Shown: positions 26,902-35,045 of the stretch, piece after piece
How the letters are laid out: the number at the start of each line of letters is the position of its first letter
Numbering within the stretch: the stretch's first letter is position 1
Origin: Streptomyces sp. AJS327
GTDB lineage: Bacteria > Actinomycetota > Actinomycetes > Streptomycetales > Streptomycetaceae
Reading direction: 5' to 3'
Assembly: GCF_013450295.1 (NCBI RefSeq)
Contig: NZ_SKBR01000004.1
Location: forward strand, 248,001-312,000
Length of the DNA: 64,000 nt
Translations under genes and position numbers: made by a program
The notes under the pieces: generated by a model
The model's database searches: none
Told to the model about the DNA's origin: nothing
What the model saw: only the letters and a program-made list of their open reading frames with translations

Positions 26902-27504
26902 TCAGTTTTCCTGTGACGTGGTTCTCACCAGGTGGGAAGTGCGGAGATGGTTCAGGGCAACCGCGAGCCACGGCACCGCCGCACCGGTGAGCCGCACGGG
27001 CAGGCAGCCTCGGTATCCCAGGCTCGTGCCGAGGGCCTGGTGGTCGGTCACACAGCTGAGCAGCTGGTCGTGTCCGTAACCTGACCAGCCAGCGGCGTCC
27101 TGCCGCAGGAGATGCAGGGCGGACCCGGTCAGTACGGCGCGGGTGGGCACGTCGTCTCGCCATCGAGCTGCTGCCTCCCGTTCGGCGGCATCGCGACGCT
27201 TGCGATCCAGACGGGGATTGTCCACCCACCTGTGACCGAGGTCGGGATGATTCTCGAAGAACCCGGCTCTCCCCACGGGGTACTCGATGGGTGCCGCGTA
27301 GTACAGGGAGCTGGTGCACCACACATCAGCGACAGCGTATTCGTCTGGTGGGAGCTGCATTCCTGAGACGGCTATGGAGAGGAAAGCACCTCCGGTCGCG
27401 AGGTGCGATTCCAGATCCTTTGCGGCATCCACTGCCTCGGTCACGCTTGATGTGCACGGTCCCCAACGAGGGAATGAAACCCGTGATCTTCTGAACAACG
27501 GCAT
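26902..27504 (-). CDS. Hypothetical protein of the conjugative element
   Basis: A 200-residue soluble protein with no recognised family. The ATG has GGAGAAAG upstream. Notable are YYAAPIEYPVGRAGFFENHP and a leucine-rich C-terminus. It lies between the replication and transfer genes on the same strand. Confidence 0.6.
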   Translation of the reverse strand: MPLFRRSRVSFPRWGPCTSSVTEAVDAAKDLESHLATGGAFLSIAVSGMQLPPDEYAVADVWCTSSLYYAAPIEYPVGRAGFFENHPDLGHRWVDNPRLDRKRRDAAEREAAARWRDDVPTRAVLTGSALHLLRQDAAGWSGYGHDQLLSCVTDHQALGTSLGYRGCLPVRLTGAAVPWLAVALNHLRTSHLVRTTSQEN

Positions 27505-27624
27505 ACTTTCTCCGTAGACCTGCGCCCCAGCGGCGTCGTCGGGACGGGATCGGGCTGTGAGGTAGGGCCTGAACGGAAACGCCGGTGAGCGAGCGTGCTC
27601 GTCAAGGCGAGTGCCCGTCGTGGG

Positions 27625-28341
27625 TCACGCGGCGTCGCGTTGGCGGCGGTCCGGCCCCACCATGGGCACGATGGTCGTCATCTCGGCCAGCCGACTGGTG
27701 ACCCGCTCGCCCAGTTGCGAATGGAGGTCGGGTGAAGTCCCGTCACGGGCGGGAAAGTTGCTGGTGAAGACCGTGGGAAGGCAGTGCACGTACCGGTAGT
27801 CGATCAACCGGTAGGTGACTTCCTCCGTCCACTCACTGGACTTGCCCGCGCCCAGGTCGTCCAGCAGCAGGAGCGGGACCGCACACAGCCGACGAAGCTC
27901 CGCCTCCGTACTCCCAGGCACCCCGTTGGGGCGGAGCTTTCCGTACAGCTGTGCGCTGGTGAGCGCGGCAGCCTGGAACCAGACCGGGCCGGTCTCCGCG
28001 ATCAGGCGCAGGGCACCGAAGGCCGTGTGCGTCTTCCCTGTCCCGGTGGTTCCGGTCAGCAGCAGAGCCCCGGCCGAGGAAGCGTCGCGACTCACCGCGT
28101 CGGACCAGGCCCGAGCCCGGGGCTCCTGGACGACGGCATTGCGGTAGCGCGCTGGCGTGATCGCCTGCCACCGGCCCACGGCCACCTCCCGCCGTTGGCG
28201 TCGGTGCCACTCCCGGTCTCCCGGCCCCGACACGTCGTCGAGGCGATCCCCGCCCACCACGGTATCCACCGGGATCCCGCGCTGGCGCAGAACGCGTTCC
28301 ATCCGCACCATCACCGCGTTCAGCGGTTGGGGGGTGGACAT
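27625..28341 (-). CDS. DnaC/IstB-like ATP-binding protein (helicase loader)
   Basis: A 238-residue AAA+ ATPase with Walker A GTTGTGKT, Walker B PLLLLDDLGAG and sensor-1-like TVFTSNFPAR. This is the DnaC/IstB pattern, typical of helicase loaders on phages and plasmids. The start ATG (28341) lies two bases past the stop of the wHTH replication gene, so both are probably one replication unit for the excised circle. Confidence 0.8.
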   Translation of the reverse strand: MSTPQPLNAVMVRMERVLRQRGIPVDTVVGGDRLDDVSGPGDREWHRRQRREVAVGRWQAITPARYRNAVVQEPRARAWSDAVSRDASSAGALLLTGTTGTGKTHTAFGALRLIAETGPVWFQAAALTSAQLYGKLRPNGVPGSTEAELRRLCAVPLLLLDDLGAGKSSEWTEEVTYRLIDYRYVHCLPTVFTSNFPARDGTSPDLHSQLGERVTSRLAEMTTIVPMVGPDRRQRDAA

Positions 28342-28343
28342 GC

Positions 28344-29174
28344 TCAAAACCCGTTCTCGTAGGCGCTGATGGCCGTGGTGTTCCGGTAGGGCCGCCAACC
28401 GGCCCGCGCGGCTGACACGTTGCTTGTGCTTCGGCCGTCGGCGCCGGTGGGTGGGGCCTCCGGTAGATCCCCCCATACCCGGAGGAGATACCGAGCTGAC
28501 CGCGGCGGGTGCTCGGAGTCCCAGCGTCGTCCGGCAAGGTCCACCAGCTGCGGAACGCCCCACCGCCCGACCAGGGTGTCCACTTCGGTCCACTCCGCCT
28601 CGGAGAGCCGCCATCCGACCACCATCCCCGAGGAGCTGAGCGCGTCCACCAGGGGCCGAACGGTCGGCGGCGCTTCGTCCACGCTCCGGCCCGGGCTGGC
28701 TGGCTTGCTTGAGGAAGGAGTACTCCCGAAGGGAGTACCGTCCGCGCGCGCACGCGAGGACGGCGCGGACCCAAATTCCGGAACGGAATTCCTCGTTGTG
28801 GTCTCGCTCTTCCGGTATTCGGTACGGCATTCCGCGGAAGCGTCTTCCTCTGCCGCACCTGCCGGGGCTCTCTGACTCTGGGCGCCCAATGTGATCTGGT
28901 ACTCGTTCCGGCTTCCCTCGCGCCGCACCCGCAGCTCGTTCATCCGCACCAGCTCGGCGAGGCAGTTGCGTACGGTGCGTTCGGTCAGCAGGGTCTCCTG
29001 GGCGAGGCCGGTCTGGGATATCTCGACCCGTCCCGTTGTGTCAGCGTGCCGCGCCAGCGCGAGCATCACGAGCCGCGTCGCTCGACGCGACCTCGACAGA
29101 CGCCACACCCGCACATCCCACCCTTCGCCCACAGTCGTGGGCCGTGCGTTCTTCGGTCGCTGGGCCTGCGACAT
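28344..29174 (-). CDS. wHTH replication-type protein
   Basis: A 276-residue protein. Residues 28-85 hold a winged helix (ATRLVMLALARHADTTGRV, then LAQETLLTERTVRNCLAELVR) like those of phage and plasmid replication initiators. A low-complexity linker leads to a C-terminal domain with WRLSEAEWTEVDTLVGRWG, ending near the loader gene. Likely recognises the element's replication origin. The name is by fold and context. Confidence 0.65.
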   Translation of the reverse strand: MSQAQRPKNARPTTVGEGWDVRVWRLSRSRRATRLVMLALARHADTTGRVEISQTGLAQETLLTERTVRNCLAELVRMNELRVRREGSRNEYQITLGAQSQRAPAGAAEEDASAECRTEYRKSETTTRNSVPEFGSAPSSRARADGTPFGSTPSSSKPASPGRSVDEAPPTVRPLVDALSSSGMVVGWRLSEAEWTEVDTLVGRWGVPQLVDLAGRRWDSEHPPRSARYLLRVWGDLPEAPPTGADGRSTSNVSAARAGWRPYRNTTAISAYENGF

Positions 29175-29187
29175 GGTGAATGTCCTC

Positions 29188-29718
29188 TCACGCGGCGGGA
29201 CGGCGTCCGGGGGTCTCCGTGTCTCCGGTGTCCCGGAGTCGCCCCCTGCGAGCGCGAGTTCGTAGAAGGGGCACGGAGATCCCGAGGCCACGAGCAACGC
29301 GACGGGGCGTGGGCACACTCGACCGCGCGTAGAGTTGCACCGCTCGGCGTTCCTCGGCCTCCGTCAGCGGGACAGGTCGACCCGCCAGGGCGGCCCGAAC
29401 GTTCTCCTCGTCCACCCGTCGGCGCCACAGCTCGTGAAGATCCCGGCGGTCACCGGGTGTTGTGCCGCCCCGCACGCCGAAGTCCGAGTCCTCCTCCAGC
29501 GCCGTGATCAAGCACGTCGCGCGGGTCCGCGCTGGACACTTCCGGCACAGGGCGATGGCTTGTACGGTCGCCAGTTCGTCACCGAAGAAGAGGTCGGGGT
29601 CGTCTGCCACGCAGGGAGCGGCTTGCCAGTCCGCCCGCGGGTCGCGCAAGGACAGCAGGTCCTCCCAGTCACCGGCGCGAGCACGCTCCACCGGTCGTCG
29701 GAGATCAGCAGTGATCAT
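29188..29718 (-). CDS. WhiB-family iron-sulfur regulator with extra C-terminal HTH
   Basis: A 176-residue WhiB-like protein. The four cluster cysteines are C36, C58, C61 and C69, and FGVRGGTTPGDRR is the GVWGG-type turn. Spacing between the last two cysteines is seven residues, two more than the usual five. After residue 110 there is an additional HTH-like segment (EERRAVQLYARSSVPTPRRVARGLGI), making it longer than most WhiB proteins. It probably regulates genes of the element in response to redox or sigma-factor contacts. Confidence 0.8.
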   Translation of the reverse strand: MITADLRRPVERARAGDWEDLLSLRDPRADWQAAPCVADDPDLFFGDELATVQAIALCRKCPARTRATCLITALEEDSDFGVRGGTTPGDRRDLHELWRRRVDEENVRAALAGRPVPLTEAEERRAVQLYARSSVPTPRRVARGLGISVPLLRTRARRGRLRDTGDTETPGRRPAA

Positions 29719-29791
29719 GGATTTCTCCCAATTGGCAGGGTCCGCCCCTCAGGGGGGCGGGCAGGCGGAGAAGCCGTGAGGCGACGCGCAC

Positions 29792-30283
29792 TCAGGCCGC
29801 GTGCCGGCGCCCGGCGCGGGACGGCTTCAGGTCGGAGATGGAGGCAGAGCCCGCGCGAGAGTCGGGCTCGCCTTCGGGTGGACACACGGCGAACATGCTC
29901 GAAATCGCGGCGATGTCCTCGTGCGAGAACAGCACGTACTTGCCCATCTTGCGGTGGGGCAGTGTGGCGATGCGCTCCCTCAACCACTTCTCGCTTACGC
30001 CGAGGCGGTGGGCCGCCTCCTCGTAGCCGACGTGCACTCGCCGATCTCGGGCGGTGCGGAGCACCGCCAGCAGTTCTTCCAGTCCTTCGGACTGTGAGTT
30101 CCCCACCAACCCGGTATCCGGGACGGGTGATGCAGGCCAAGCGTTGGTCACGGCAGGTTCCCTCCCCGGGGCAGGCCAACGGCGCACGGGCAAGTGCGGC
30201 GCAGGTTGGACGGCGCCTGCCGGGACCGGCTGACGTGGAGAAGGATCCACGCCCCGGGGCGGCAGGACGACCAGTGTCGTCAC
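29792..30283 (-). CDS. Excisionase-like / MerR-type DNA-binding protein
   Basis: A 163-residue protein with a central HTH (HVGYEEAAHRLGVSEKWLRER, then MGKYVLFSHEDI), the pattern of excisionases and small DNA-binding proteins of mobile elements. The first 60 residues are proline-rich. It is the first gene of the leftward replication and transfer block and faces the XRE repressor gene, as expected for an early gene under repressor control. Whether it works with the integrase is unproven. Confidence 0.65.
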   Translation of the reverse strand: MTTLVVLPPRGVDPSPRQPVPAGAVQPAPHLPVRRWPAPGREPAVTNAWPASPVPDTGLVGNSQSEGLEELLAVLRTARDRRVHVGYEEAAHRLGVSEKWLRERIATLPHRKMGKYVLFSHEDIAAISSMFAVCPPEGEPDSRAGSASISDLKPSRAGRRHAA

Positions 30284-30449
30284 TAGAGTGATCGCTCACA
30301 TGTAGTGGCGATACTTTGGCGTCGTATCCGACTGGCGGTGACTCTAGGGGGAGGCAACCGGGGGGTGTCAACCCTTTGGTGTCGACTTGGAGGTCATGAC
30401 GACACCGCAGTACTCTCGCTCCAGGATGGAGAGAGTGAAGGGGGATGTG
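30284..30449. promoter_or_regulatory. Divergent control region of the element with a direct repeat
   Basis: A 166-base region between the leftward excisionase-like gene and the rightward XRE gene. CTTTGGYGTCG occurs at 30314-30324 and again at 30374-30384, exactly 60 bases apart and so on the same DNA face. It is a good candidate for repressor binding. AGGGGG at 30438-30444 serves the XRE start. Confidence 0.5.
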
Positions 30450-30881
30450 ATGCCCACGGACGACGAGCTGCCGTTGCTGGCGCGACGGTTGAACCAGCTC
30501 TTCGAGACGGTGGTGAACCCGGAAACCGGACGGAAGTGGACCAATGCGGAGGTGGCACGGTCCATCGCTTCCACCGTTACCGCCGACAAGCAAGTCGCGG
30601 CAAGCACGATTTCCCAGATGCGATTGGGGGTCAAGTCAAACCCCACCGCCTCTACTCTGACCCTGCTTGCCCGGTTCTTCTGGGTGACGCTCGACTACTT
30701 CGTTGAGGAGGACGAAGTGGAGGCGGAGCGGGCTCGGGTGACGAGTGAACTACTGCGAGTAGCCGAGGATAGTGATGTGCGCAATATCGCATTTCGATCG
30801 AGCGGGCTCAGCGTCGAGAGTCTGAGAATGGTCACAACCGTGATCGAGCAGGCCCGTCGTTTGGAGGGGTTGGATGACTGA
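30450..30881 (+). CDS. XRE-family repressor-like regulator
   Basis: A 143-residue protein with an XRE HTH (LLARRLNQLFETV, NAEVARSIASTV, ASTISQMRLG, NPTASTLTLLARFF). I chose the ATG at 30450 for its ribosome-binding site; an ATG at 30426 is possible. It precedes an ImmA/IrrE-type protease gene and a membrane protein gene. In elements such as ICEBs1 the XRE repressor is destroyed by ImmA to switch on excision, so this is likely the element's repressor. Confidence 0.8.
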   Translation: MPTDDELPLLARRLNQLFETVVNPETGRKWTNAEVARSIASTVTADKQVAASTISQMRLGVKSNPTASTLTLLARFFWVTLDYFVEEDEVEAERARVTSELLRVAEDSDVRNIAFRSSGLSVESLRMVTTVIEQARRLEGLDD

Positions 30882-31034
30882 GAGGGTCAGGAATTTCGCG
30901 GATTGTGATCGCTGCGTCACTATCTGACTGCTCTCCGTGGTGATTCACTTCGTTGAATCCCTGATAGCTTCTCCCCGGATTAGTCAGTGTGTGCGACGGG
31001 GGCGCGCAGAGACGAGAGCCAAGGTAGCTGCGCA

Positions 31035-31601
31035 ATGTTCCGCAGGAGACGCAACGACGCGTACCGGCGCCGCGAGGAAGAGCTGCGTTCGATGTGCCAG
31101 CGTGAGCTGGACGGTATTCGACTTCCTCAGCGAGACTTCACGATCGAGGAGTTCTGTACTCGACTCAGCGAACTGCGGGGGCGCAGACTGGTGTTGCGTG
31201 AACTCCCCGACTCCGGTGGCGTAAACGCGCCGTGCGGCCTGTGGGTGTCCTTCGCTGAGACAGATGTGATCTTCCACGCCGCTGGGACCAGCGAGCGCCA
31301 TCGTGAGCAGATCATCCGCCACGAACTCGCCCACATGCTGCTCGGGCACCGTGTCGCCACCGACACCGCCGCCCTGGTCAGGGAGTTCCCCGCCCACATC
31401 GACCCGGAGGCAGTGCGACGGGTCTTCGGACGCGTCGCCTATGACTCCGAGCGCGAGCGGGACGCGGAGCTTGCCGCCATGATCTTGCAAGAACTGATAG
31501 CCGAGCTGCCTACCGACATCGAGAACGTGCACCAGAAGGTCGCCACCAGCCTCGATGACGTCCTGACCCATCCGTTCAGAACCGGCGGCCCGGCGAAATG
31601 A
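31035..31601 (+). CDS. ImmA/IrrE-type metallopeptidase
   Basis: A 188-residue zinc peptidase with HELAHMLLGH at residues 96-105, the signature of the ImmA/IrrE family. Such enzymes cleave the partner XRE repressor after DNA damage or quorum signals. It lies 153 bases after the XRE gene and overlaps the start of the membrane protein gene (ATGA). The start ATG precedes FRRRRNDAYRRREEE; the 16 upstream in-frame codons lack a ribosome-binding site. Confidence 0.85.
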   Translation: MFRRRRNDAYRRREEELRSMCQRELDGIRLPQRDFTIEEFCTRLSELRGRRLVLRELPDSGGVNAPCGLWVSFAETDVIFHAAGTSERHREQIIRHELAHMLLGHRVATDTAALVREFPAHIDPEAVRRVFGRVAYDSERERDAELAAMILQELIAELPTDIENVHQKVATSLDDVLTHPFRTGGPAK

Positions 31602-32800
31602 CGCCTCATGCAGTCACTGCGGCGTCCTTGTGGTTCGTGACACTCTGGAGGCTCCCCTCGGCGGGAAAATCGCTACCGCAACGGTACCTATGGATCTCCT
31701 TTCTCGCGCTGGCGCTGTCGCTTACCTGTGAAATCCCACACGTTGAGAGGGGTATCGACGCGTGGTTCCACATCACCGGATTGGCGAACCTCTTCGCGTG
31801 CGTCTCGTGTCTGATCGCTGCTGCCGCCATGATCAGTTTTGTCGAGGCGATCACTCCGCCCAACAGGGCTGCTCTCGGAACACGGAAAGCGGCTGTGTAC
31901 ATCGTTGTTGCTCTCCAGGTCACCTTCTTTGTGCTGGCTCAACAACGGCACAGTCTTGATTCCTTCTCAGATGAGGGGGAGACCGTTGTATCCATCGGAT
32001 ACAAGGCCGTTTTCGCGCTCTACGTAGGCGTTGCCACCCTTCTGGGAACCGTGCTCTTCTACAGCGGGACCCTGTACTCACGGGGATGGGCGAAAGCCGG
32101 GCTCTACGTCCTGAGCGGTGGTACCGCACTGGGGCTCGTTTACGCACTGCACCGGATCGTGGCCCTGGCGTTCCTCTACAGCGATCAACCCACCCCCGGC
32201 GGAGCGGAGCTGACCAACACGCTGTCGCTCCTCCTGAAATCGGCGGCGGTGCTCTGCATCGCTGTGGGGAGCTGCTTGCCGCCTATGGCCATCGCGATAC
32301 GGACCGTCCGCGATTGGCGGAGCCTCCACCAGCTGGCGCCCCTCTGGCGAGCGGTGACCCAGGCCGTTCCGCAGGTCGTCCTTCCCGCCGCCATCCCCCG
32401 GCGCCGCGTGAGACACCGCCTCCAGAGGCGCGTCGTGGAAATCCAGGACGCTTGCCTGGCGCTGCGGGAGTACGTGCCAGCCGCTGTTCAGGACCGGGCG
32501 CTGTCGTCCGCCCAGAGCGCGAACTCTCCCGATCCGCGAGCAACCGCCGAAGCCGGTTGGCTGGCGACCGGCATGCTCATGGCGGCATCTCACGACCCCA
32601 CGCCCGGCGATCACCCCACCCCTGGTCTGGCGAACCAGAGCCGGGACACCGAGATGGCCTGGCTGCGGCGCGTCAACCACGCCTACCGAACCTCCCCGTT
32701 CGTGCCCGCGTTCGCACGTGCCCAAGCAGCCGCCCTCACGGACAACGCCGGAGGACTATCCACTGCCTCGGACACCTCGGCCACGGACTCTGCCCGGTAG
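31598..32800 (+). CDS. MAB_1171c-type integral membrane protein
   Basis: A 400-residue protein with about seven membrane helices in the first 240 residues, then a cytoplasmic region with RDWRSLHQLAPLWRAV and RLQRRVVEIQDACLALREY. This is the pattern of the MAB_1171c (DUF6545) family of putative transporters, often found next to XRE and ImmA-type genes in actinobacteria. It may be a sensor that feeds the protease/repressor switch. Molecular function is unknown. Confidence 0.75.
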   Translation: MTPHAVTAASLWFVTLWRLPSAGKSLPQRYLWISFLALALSLTCEIPHVERGIDAWFHITGLANLFACVSCLIAAAAMISFVEAITPPNRAALGTRKAAVYIVVALQVTFFVLAQQRHSLDSFSDEGETVVSIGYKAVFALYVGVATLLGTVLFYSGTLYSRGWAKAGLYVLSGGTALGLVYALHRIVALAFLYSDQPTPGGAELTNTLSLLLKSAAVLCIAVGSCLPPMAIAIRTVRDWRSLHQLAPLWRAVTQAVPQVVLPAAIPRRRVRHRLQRRVVEIQDACLALREYVPAAVQDRALSSAQSANSPDPRATAEAGWLATGMLMAASHDPTPGDHPTPGLANQSRDTEMAWLRRVNHAYRTSPFVPAFARAQAAALTDNAGGLSTASDTSATDSAR

Positions 32801-32866
32801 TTCGTTGGCTGGTGAGGGGCACCCTGTGGGGTTTCAAAGATGCCTGCGTCGGTGTGGAGTGCTGCT

Positions 32867-34048
32867 TCAGCGCATCTGGTGCGTTGCCGTGTCGGCTTGG
32901 CGTGCGAAAGCGAGCAGGACGAGTGCTCCGAGGGCGAAACCTGCGGCAGTGAGAGGCAGCGCGCCGACTCCGTGCCCCGAAAGAGCGAGCCCGCCGAGCG
33001 CGGCCCCGATGGAGACGCCGAGGTAGGTGCCGGAGGTGTTGAGTGCGAGCGCCTGCCCGGAGACGGGGCCGGCGAGCAAGTGCAGGCGGGCCTGGATCGC
33101 CGGAGAGTTCCAGAATGCCATCCCGCCCCAGACCGTCGCCACAGCGAGCACTACCGGCAGGGGTGCCGGGCGTGCTGCCCAGAGCGCCCAGAGCGCGATC
33201 ATGGTGGCGACGATGGCACCGATGCCGAACAGCAGCGTGCGGTCGGCTCCCCACTTGTCGGTGGCGATCCCGCCGAGCCAGATGCCGACGATGCCTGCGA
33301 TTCCAGAGAGGCTGAACGTGAGGGCGCGTTCCTCGACTCCGGCAGTGGTGGCTGCGGCTAGGTACGGGGCGAGGTAGGTGAGCATCATCATCGACCCGGT
33401 CATCAGCACGCAGTTCGCGAGCAGGCCCAGCAGGATCGGGCGTCGTCCGAGAATGCGCAGCTGCTCGCGCAGGACGGGAGTCTCGTCGGGGCCGTTCTGT
33501 CGGGGCAGCGTGACGAATACGGCGAGCAGCACGAGCGCTCCGGCGACCGCCATCGCGGTGAACGTGGCCCGCCAGCCGAACGCGCTGCCGACCCAGGTGC
33601 CCACCGGCACTCCGGCTGCGATCGATCCGGTCACTCCGAGGGCGACGACCGCAATGTAGCGGCCGACCTTCTCGGCAGGGGCATGCCGGGCGGCGAAAGC
33701 GAAGATCGCCGGGGTCGTGCTGGCCGCCGCGAACGCGGCGACGATCCGCAGCACCATCAGCACCGCGAATGATGGCGTGGACGCGGCGGCGGCGTTCGCG
33801 GCGACGAAGACCAGCAGCGCGACCGCGAACAGGTGGCGGCGTGGAGCACGCGCCAGGGCAACCGCCGCGACGGGTGCGGCCAGGGCGACCGTCACCGAGA
33901 ACACCGTGACCAGCTGTCCAGCCTCTCCCTCGGTGACGCCGAGGTCGTTGGCAAGCTCGGGCAGGATGCCCGCGATCACGTAGTCGTCGGTGTATAGGAC
34001 GAACGCGGCAGCGAGCAGTGCGAACAGCCATGCGTGTATCCGATTCAC
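32867..34048 (-). CDS. MFS efflux transporter (DHA1 type)
   Basis: A 393-residue, 12-helix MFS protein of the arabinose-efflux/chloramphenicol-resistance type, with YTDDYVIAGILPELANDLG in helix 1 and GIATDKWGADR as the loop motif between helices 8 and 9. The GTG start overlaps the stop of a TetR gene (GTGA), so the pair forms a regulated efflux unit. It is probably resistance cargo of the element; the drug is not evident. Confidence 0.85.
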   Translation of the reverse strand: MNRIHAWLFALLAAAFVLYTDDYVIAGILPELANDLGVTEGEAGQLVTVFSVTVALAAPVAAVALARAPRRHLFAVALLVFVAANAAAASTPSFAVLMVLRIVAAFAAASTTPAIFAFAARHAPAEKVGRYIAVVALGVTGSIAAGVPVGTWVGSAFGWRATFTAMAVAGALVLLAVFVTLPRQNGPDETPVLREQLRILGRRPILLGLLANCVLMTGSMMMLTYLAPYLAAATTAGVEERALTFSLSGIAGIVGIWLGGIATDKWGADRTLLFGIGAIVATMIALWALWAARPAPLPVVLAVATVWGGMAFWNSPAIQARLHLLAGPVSGQALALNTSGTYLGVSIGAALGGLALSGHGVGALPLTAAGFALGALVLLAFARQADTATHQMR

Positions 34049-34650
34049 TCCCTCTCGGCGGACGCGAGCAGCATCCGCAGTTGTGCGCGCAGGATCACCC
34101 GCAGCCGCTCGACATCGAGCGAGCCGTGCGGGGTCACTGCGTCGATGGTCAGCCCGGCGATCACTGCCGTCAGCTGTGCGGCACCCGTCTCGGGGCCGGG
34201 CACGCCGAGTGCGTCGAGCGCGTCGCGCACCACCTCGGTCAGGTCGGCGCCCATGCGCTGCGACATCGCCCGGAACACCGGGCGGGTGCGCGAGGCCATG
34301 ATGAGCTCGACGACCACGATCGCCTCGTCTCGCCGCTCCGCATCGACAGGCAGAACCTCTTCCACGAGCGCCTGGAGCGCATCGAGAGCCTGGTCGCTGC
34401 TCAGTCCACACAATCGTTCGACGGGATGCGCGGCAAGCCTGGCCCCCATCCGGTCGCTGGCTTCCTCCGCAGCGGCGGCCAGAAGATCCTCGTGACCGTC
34501 GAAGTAATGCCGCAGCGAGCCGATGTTCAGACCTGACTCCTCGGCGACCTTGCGCAGCGAGCATCCCTCGACGCCCTCGGCCACGACCAGCCGGAACGCA
34601 GCCTCCACCACGTGCCGCCGCCTCAACTCGGGCTCGATCCGTGCGGGCAT
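34045..34650 (-). CDS. TetR-family repressor
   Basis: A 201-residue TetR regulator. The HTH lies in the first 55 residues (RRHVVEAAFRLVVAEGVEG, LRKVAEESGLNIGSLRHYF). It is co-transcribed with the MFS pump and has a perfect palindrome 54 bases upstream of its start, so it most likely represses its own operon until a ligand binds. Confidence 0.88.
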   Translation of the reverse strand: MPARIEPELRRRHVVEAAFRLVVAEGVEGCSLRKVAEESGLNIGSLRHYFDGHEDLLAAAAEEASDRMGARLAAHPVERLCGLSSDQALDALQALVEEVLPVDAERRDEAIVVVELIMASRTRPVFRAMSQRMGADLTEVVRDALDALGVPGPETGAAQLTAVIAGLTIDAVTPHGSLDVERLRVILRAQLRMLLASAERE

Positions 34651-34704
34651 CCCCTCACTCCTTCCTCACGCCAAGCCCCCGGCGCGGGCGACCTGGCTCG
34701 AAAC

Positions 34705-34720
34705 TATCACACCTGTGATA
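34705..34720. promoter_or_regulatory. Palindromic operator for the TetR-MFS operon
   Basis: TATCACA-CC-TGTGATA, a perfect 7-bp inverted repeat with a 2-base centre, upstream of the TetR gene. Size and position fit a TetR operator. Confidence 0.7.
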
Positions 34721-34996
34721 AACGGAGATGGAAGACCGTCCAGCTGTTCCGACGCACGGGCGCCATTGGGCGACTGTGGATGATTTCGAGGCACGCGTAC
34801 GGCTCAGAGGAACGTGATGGCCCCGACACACTGCCGTCGATGCGGTGCTACGCCGAGTACGGAACATCCTTCGGATGGTTGATGCCTGGTGCCAGTCCAC
34901 GACTGGTTTTGCGAGCCGTCCGCTCGCGAGTGCCCGCTTCGTCGGTCCGTGCTGCTCGCCCTGCTCGTCCGCGTGGAGCAGCGTGCTCGCTACTTG
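34721..34996. other. Gene-free stretch between cargo and integrase
   Basis: Upstream of the TetR operator and downstream of the integrase. Several short frames exist on both strands, but none has a ribosome-binding site or family resemblance. Confidence 0.35.
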
Positions 34997-35036
34997 GTCG
35001 CTCCCCGTACCCGTCGGAAGGGGTGCGGGGAGCGAC
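34997..35036 (-). terminator. Terminator of the integrase gene
   Basis: Arms 34997-35012 and 35020-35036 form a long GC-rich stem (GTCGCTCCCC with GGGGAGCGAC at its base) about 10 bases past the integrase stop codon. Confidence 0.75.
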
Positions 35037-35045
35037 CCACGGCTG

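Noticed and set aside
34721..34996. Transposase remnant
   Set aside because: Short frames show no transposase motif or inverted repeats.
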